A stretch of DNA of 10,693 nt from assembly GCA_018660965.1 (NCBI GenBank), contig JABJJH010000569.1:1-10693 (forward strand). Reading direction: 5' to 3'. Below the pieces are notes generated by a model that was not told the origin of the DNA, ran no database searches, and was given only the letters and a program-made list of their open reading frames with translations. Source of the DNA: Rhodospirillaceae bacterium. Its GTDB lineage: Bacteria; Pseudomonadota; Alphaproteobacteria; UBA8366; GCA-2717185. Positions 8,270-10,693 of this stretch are shown one piece after another. Every line of letters starts with the position of its first letter. The stretch's first letter is position 1. A program made the position numbers and the translations under genes.

Positions 8270-8833
8270 ATGACCACATATTGTGACACGGCGCCGGGGC
8301 ATGAATGGCATGGTCCGTATCACGATACGGAGTATGGCTTTCCTGTTTCAGAAGAAAATATTTTGTTTGAAAGGCTTGTCCTGGAAATTAATCAGGCGGG
8401 TTTGTCCTGGTTGACCGTGTTAAAAAAACGCGAGGCTTTCTATGCGGCCTATGATGGGTTCGACGTGGATAAGGTGGCGGCGTACCGGGACGTTGATCGG
8501 GCGCGCCTGCTTGGTGATTCCGGCATTATTCGAAACAAGCTCAAGGTCAACGCCGCCATAGAAAATGCGAAGCGCATTCAGGCGCTGCGCGCGACTCACG
8601 GCGGGTTTAAGTCATGGTTGGATCAACATCATCCACTGACGAAATCTGACTGGGTGAAATTGTTCAAACAGACGTTTTTATTCACCGGTGGTGAAATTAC
8701 CGGTGAATTCCTAATGAGTACGGGCTACTTGCCAGGGGCTCATGATCCAGCGTGTCCGATTACAAAACGGATAGCGACGGTGGAGCCCCCGTGGATTGGC
8801 GTCGCCATGGAATTCTGGACGTCCGGCGATTAA
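8270..8833 (+). CDS. tag: DNA-3-methyladenine glycosylase I
   Basis: It removes 3-methyladenine from alkylated DNA, the first step of base excision repair. The 187 residues are full length and carry the features of E. coli Tag at matching positions. The zinc site is Cys5, His18, His158 and Cys162, with the H-x3-C spacing preserved near the C-terminus. The base pocket has Tyr17, Glu39 and Trp47 within LEINQAGLSWLTVLKKRE. GIIRNKLKVNAAIENAK (86-102) is the helix-hairpin-helix region. It lies 17 bases after the DUF1467 gene with GGAG at 8257-8260, so it probably joins the upstream transcript. Its place between DUF1467 and proS is unusual compared with the order I know from alphaproteobacteria and may reflect a local insertion. 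Base composition and codon use do not look foreign. Confidence 0.95.
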   Translation: MTTYCDTAPGHEWHGPYHDTEYGFPVSEENILFERLVLEINQAGLSWLTVLKKREAFYAAYDGFDVDKVAAYRDVDRARLLGDSGIIRNKLKVNAAIENAKRIQALRATHGGFKSWLDQHHPLTKSDWVKLFKQTFLFTGGEITGEFLMSTGYLPGAHDPACPITKRIATVEPPWIGVAMEFWTSGD

Positions 8834-8851
8834 TGGATCGGGATTTCGGAC

Positions 8852-8879
8852 AAAAAAAAGCAAGAGCCGAAGCTCTTGC
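8852..8879 (-). terminator. Intrinsic terminator for the minus strand
   Basis: The arms GCAAGAGC (8860-8867) and GCTCTTGC (8872-8879) pair perfectly over 8 bases around a four-base loop. Read on the minus strand, the loop is TTCG closed by C-G, the very stable UUCG tetraloop, and the stem is followed directly by eight T (8859 to 8852). Read on the plus strand, the stem is followed by CTAAATAAATTT, a poor U-tract, so it would stop the tag transcript only weakly. No minus-strand protein gene precedes it, which points to a non-coding transcript. Confidence 0.75.
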
Positions 8880-8921
8880 CTAAATAAATTTATTAATGCT
8901 CTCGCCGGATATCGTTCGTTT

Positions 8922-8949
8922 CGGCGTCCGTTTTAAAACGTTAACGCCG
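8922..8949 (-). repeat. Inverted repeat, hairpin within the candidate small RNA
   Basis: CGGCGT (8922-8927) pairs with ACGCCG (8944-8949). Between them lies the palindrome CGTTTTAAAACG (8929-8940), giving a two-part stem with a small internal bulge and a loop of about four bases. It has no U-tract, so it is not a terminator. It would be the central hairpin of the proposed minus-strand RNA, or alternatively a protein-binding palindrome. Confidence 0.4.
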
Positions 8950-9002
8950 CCTCCCTAGACCACTTTTGATTTGATCCCAGCCTTCTTCATTATTGTGACC
9001 AA

Positions 9003-9032
9003 ATTATAGATAACATTTTCCATGCCCGTCAT
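9003..9032 (-). promoter_or_regulatory. Possible sigma-70-type promoter of the minus-strand small RNA
   Basis: On the minus strand a perfect TATAAT (9008-9003) is preceded, after 18 bases, by ATGACG (9032-9027), which matches four of six positions of TTGACA. The surroundings are AT-rich. Transcription would begin near 8996 and meet the terminator about 145 bases later. A perfect -10 hexamer can occur by chance in DNA this AT-rich. Confidence 0.35.
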
Positions 9033-9179
9033 CTTATTTCTAACAATTTCGTTAAATTTTATGAAATTTATGATTAAATACCCTGTCGATTGACTAGGAA
9101 TAAACCTTTGGCGGGAAAATATAAAATTGGCGCCGTTTTTGTTTGAAAGTTTAGCGGCGTTTATGGATTTGGAGCAATC

Positions 9180-9602
9180 ATGAAAATATATGGCCTGTGT
9201 CTAATTATGGTGGTCTTTGCATTCGCCAATTTCGGGCTGGCGGAGGAATTATCTGTCGTTGCGACGAAGGAATCGTGTCGGAAATTGGTCGCCCATAAAC
9301 CAGCCGCCGGGGTCGCGTTTACACCTGGCGTTGATGTGAAGGGACGGCCCGTTGTTCCGGCGGACCTACCCAGTGAAAGCGGCGTGGCCCTCCGGTTGCC
9401 AAAAAAGTTTGAATTTCCAATTTCGGTTAATCCCTTAAATGGCGCCGTGGCCAATCGGTTTGGCGAAACAAAATTGGATCTAGGACGTATTCGGTTCGAC
9501 TCTCAAACAGGGGCGGTCACCTATAACGGGCAATCCTTGCATGGTGTTGTTTATAGCGATTTCGTCCGAAAATGCCGTGAAATCTCCAAGACCAAACGAT
9601 AG
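9180..9602 (+). CDS. Small exported protein of unknown function, two cysteines
   Basis: This is a 140-residue protein I cannot assign to a named family. It starts with a signal peptide: Lys2, a hydrophobic core at about 5-19 and probable cleavage after Ala21 (FGLA/EE). Cys7 is within the core and not in a lipobox, so it is not a lipoprotein. The mature part, about 119 residues, has only two cysteines, Cys33 (ESCRKL) and Cys132 (RKCREI), near its two ends; a disulfide joining the termini in the periplasm is plausible. A mid-segment reads VAFTPGVDVKGRPVVPADL, a pattern I associate with conserved hypothetical exported proteins of alphaproteobacteria. The region at 100-123 is beta-rich (LGRIRFDSQTGAVTYNG). 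A good GGAG (9171-9174) sits five bases before the ATG. TTGACT at 9090-9095 may be a -35 box, but no well-spaced -10 follows. Confidence 0.8.
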   Translation: MKIYGLCLIMVVFAFANFGLAEELSVVATKESCRKLVAHKPAAGVAFTPGVDVKGRPVVPADLPSESGVALRLPKKFEFPISVNPLNGAVANRFGETKLDLGRIRFDSQTGAVTYNGQSLHGVVYSDFVRKCREISKTKR

Positions 9603-9620
9603 AGCTTCGTTTATGCGCCG

Positions 9621-9649
9621 TGGACATGGATAGATGGTTTCCGTAAGTT
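9621..9649 (+). promoter_or_regulatory. Weak promoter-like pair ahead of proS
   Basis: TGGACA (9621-9626, five of six to consensus) is followed after 17 bases by TAAGTT (9644-9649, only three of six). It lies in the 90-base gap before proS, where no terminator is seen, so proS could have its own promoter or be read through from the gene before it. Confidence 0.2.
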
Positions 9650-9692
9650 CCGCTGCCCGGTTAAGCCGTCTTATTTCTAGTAAGGAAACGCC

Positions 9693-10693
9693 ATGCGTCT
9701 GTCCCGATATTTTCTGCCGACACTGAAGGAAACGCCTGCGGAAGCGCAAATCGTCTCGCATCGCTTGATGCTTCGGGCGGGTATGGTTCGCCAGGCGAGT
9801 GCCGGGATTTATTCATGGTTGCCGCTGGGTTTTCGCGTGATGAAAAAAATCGAACAGATTGTCCGTGAAGAACAGAATGTGACCGGCGCCCAGGAAGTTC
9901 TCATGCCAACGATTCAATCGGCCGATCTATGGCGTCAAAGCGGCCGTTACGATGGATATGGCAAGGAGATGCTGCGGATCACCGACCGGCATGACCGTGA
10001 TATGCTGTATGGTCCGACGAACGAGGAGCAAATCACGGAAATTTTCAGCGGCTCCGTACGCAGTTACAAGGATTTGCCGCTCAACCTTTATCATATTCAG
10101 TGGAAATTTCGCGATGAAGTCCGTCCACGCTTCGGGGTCATGCGCGGGCGGGAATTTCTGATGAAGGACGCCTATTCTTTTGATCTGGACGCGGAGAAAG
10201 GGCGCGCGGCTTATAACAAGATGTTTGTCGCCTATCTGCGCACGTATGCGCGGCTTGGCCTCAAGGCGATCCCCATGCAGGCGGACACGGGGCCAATCGG
10301 CGGCGATTTAAGTCACGAGTTTATTATTCTTGCCGATACCGGTGAAAGCGAAGTTTTCTGTCACCAGGACTTTCTCGACCGGGACGTACTGGCGCAGGAA
10401 ATTGACTATGAAGCGGATCTTCAACCCGTCGTCGATGCGTGGACAAATTTATACGCCGCGACAGATGAGCAGCATGACGCGGCGCGTTTTGAAGCGGAGG
10501 TGCCCGAGAATAAACGGGTTGGCGCGCGCGGCATCGAGGTCGGACACATTTTCTTTTTTGGGGACAAATATTCCAAGCCATTGGGCGCGACCGTCTCAAC
10601 GCCTGATGACGGGGAAGTCGCCGTCCAGATGGGGTCGTATGGAATCGGCGTTTCGCGCTTGGTCGGGGGGATTATCGAAGCCAGCCACGACGA
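9693..10693 (+). CDS. proS: Prolyl-tRNA synthetase, short form without editing insertion; 3' end cut off by the window
   Basis: This class II synthetase charges tRNA-Pro with proline. The 333 residues visible start with MRLSRYFLPTLKETPAEA, typical of bacterial-type ProRS. The ATG has AAGGA at 9682-9686, six bases upstream. Motifs are TNEE (109-112, proline pocket), motif 2 beginning FRDE (139-142) and ending in REFLMKDAYSFD, DLSHEF (205-210), RGIEVGHIF (279-287) and motif 3 MGSYGIGVSR (313-322). Only about 70 residues separate SHEF from IEVGH. In E. coli ProRS about 200 residues lie there, including the YbaK-like Ala-tRNA editing domain, so this enzyme lacks it, as is usual in alphaproteobacteria. 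The anticodon-binding domain must lie beyond the window. In related genomes proS is followed by lolCD and dnaE. Confidence 0.97.
   Translation, partial: MRLSRYFLPTLKETPAEAQIVSHRLMLRAGMVRQASAGIYSWLPLGFRVMKKIEQIVREEQNVTGAQEVLMPTIQSADLWRQSGRYDGYGKEMLRITDRHDRDMLYGPTNEEQITEIFSGSVRSYKDLPLNLYHIQWKFRDEVRPRFGVMRGREFLMKDAYSFDLDAEKGRAAYNKMFVAYLRTYARLGLKAIPMQADTGPIGGDLSHEFIILADTGESEVFCHQDFLDRDVLAQEIDYEADLQPVVDAWTNLYAATDEQHDAARFEAEVPENKRVGARGIEVGHIFFFGDKYSKPLGATVSTPDDGEVAVQMGSYGIGVSRLVGGIIEASHD

Larger units (their letters stand above)
8852..8996 (-). ncRNA. Candidate small RNA (about 145 bases), Hfq-type architecture
   Basis: This is inferred from signals, not from homology. On the minus strand there is a promoter-like pair (9032-9003), a predicted start near 8996, a hairpin at 8949-8922, and an A/U-rich single-stranded stretch at about 8900-8880. 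A UUCG-loop terminator with eight U ends it. An A/U-rich segment next to a terminator with a long U-tail is the layout of many Hfq-dependent trans-acting small RNAs. GGTCAC at the predicted 5' end (9000-8995) can pair with GTGGTC (8963-8958) with two G-U pairs. The region lies in a 346-base gap with no other explanation. I do not recognise it as 6S, SRP, tmRNA or RNase P RNA. Exact ends and existence are unproven. Confidence 0.4.

Noticed and set aside
9131..9159. CGCCG/CGGCG inverted repeat in the leader of the exported-protein gene
   Set aside because: The stem has only five pairs with a 19-base loop, and no riboswitch or operator pattern is recognisable.
1..10693. CRISPR arrays, tRNA or rRNA genes, insertion sequences, phage or defence genes
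   Set aside because: I saw no spaced direct repeats, cloverleaf or rRNA sequence, transposase motifs or integrase on either strand.

Overview
This window looks like chromosomal DNA of an alphaproteobacterium with moderate GC, possibly a Rhodospirillales-like lineage. The basis is gene order and protein type. The run nuoL-nuoM-nuoN-birA-coaX-rnj-mce-DUF1467, with proS following, is an arrangement I know from alphaproteobacteria. The RNase J and the short prolyl-tRNA synthetase are also of the alphaproteobacterial kind. I cannot name a genus from sequence alone.

Layout: positions 1-8833 form one dense plus-strand block, probably an operon or the tail of one. It starts inside nuoL and runs through nuoM and nuoN, the three antiporter-like proton-pumping subunits of respiratory complex I. 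Next come birA (biotin protein ligase without a DNA-binding domain), coaX (type III pantothenate kinase), rnj (ribonuclease J), mce (methylmalonyl-CoA epimerase), a two-helix DUF1467 membrane protein and tag (3-methyladenine DNA glycosylase I). Gaps inside the block run from a 4-base overlap to 30 bases. Positions 8834-9179 are an AT-rich non-coding gap. It holds a strong intrinsic terminator that is correctly oriented only for the minus strand, a minus-strand promoter-like pair and a hairpin, which together suggest an unannotated small RNA. A small exported protein of unknown function follows (9180-9602). The window ends inside proS (9693 onward).

Together the genes cover proton pumping, biotin attachment to carboxylases, the first step of CoA synthesis, a CoA-thioester epimerase, mRNA turnover, alkylation repair and tRNA charging. 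The biotin/CoA/propionyl-CoA connection (BirA, CoaX, Mce) is a reasonable metabolic theme; the others look like conserved neighbours rather than one pathway.

Most of the window is ordinary housekeeping DNA. I do not see a new multi-gene system. Two points deserve a second look: a predicted Asp-to-Val change at beta-CASP motif A of RNase J, and the candidate minus-strand small RNA between tag and the exported-protein gene.
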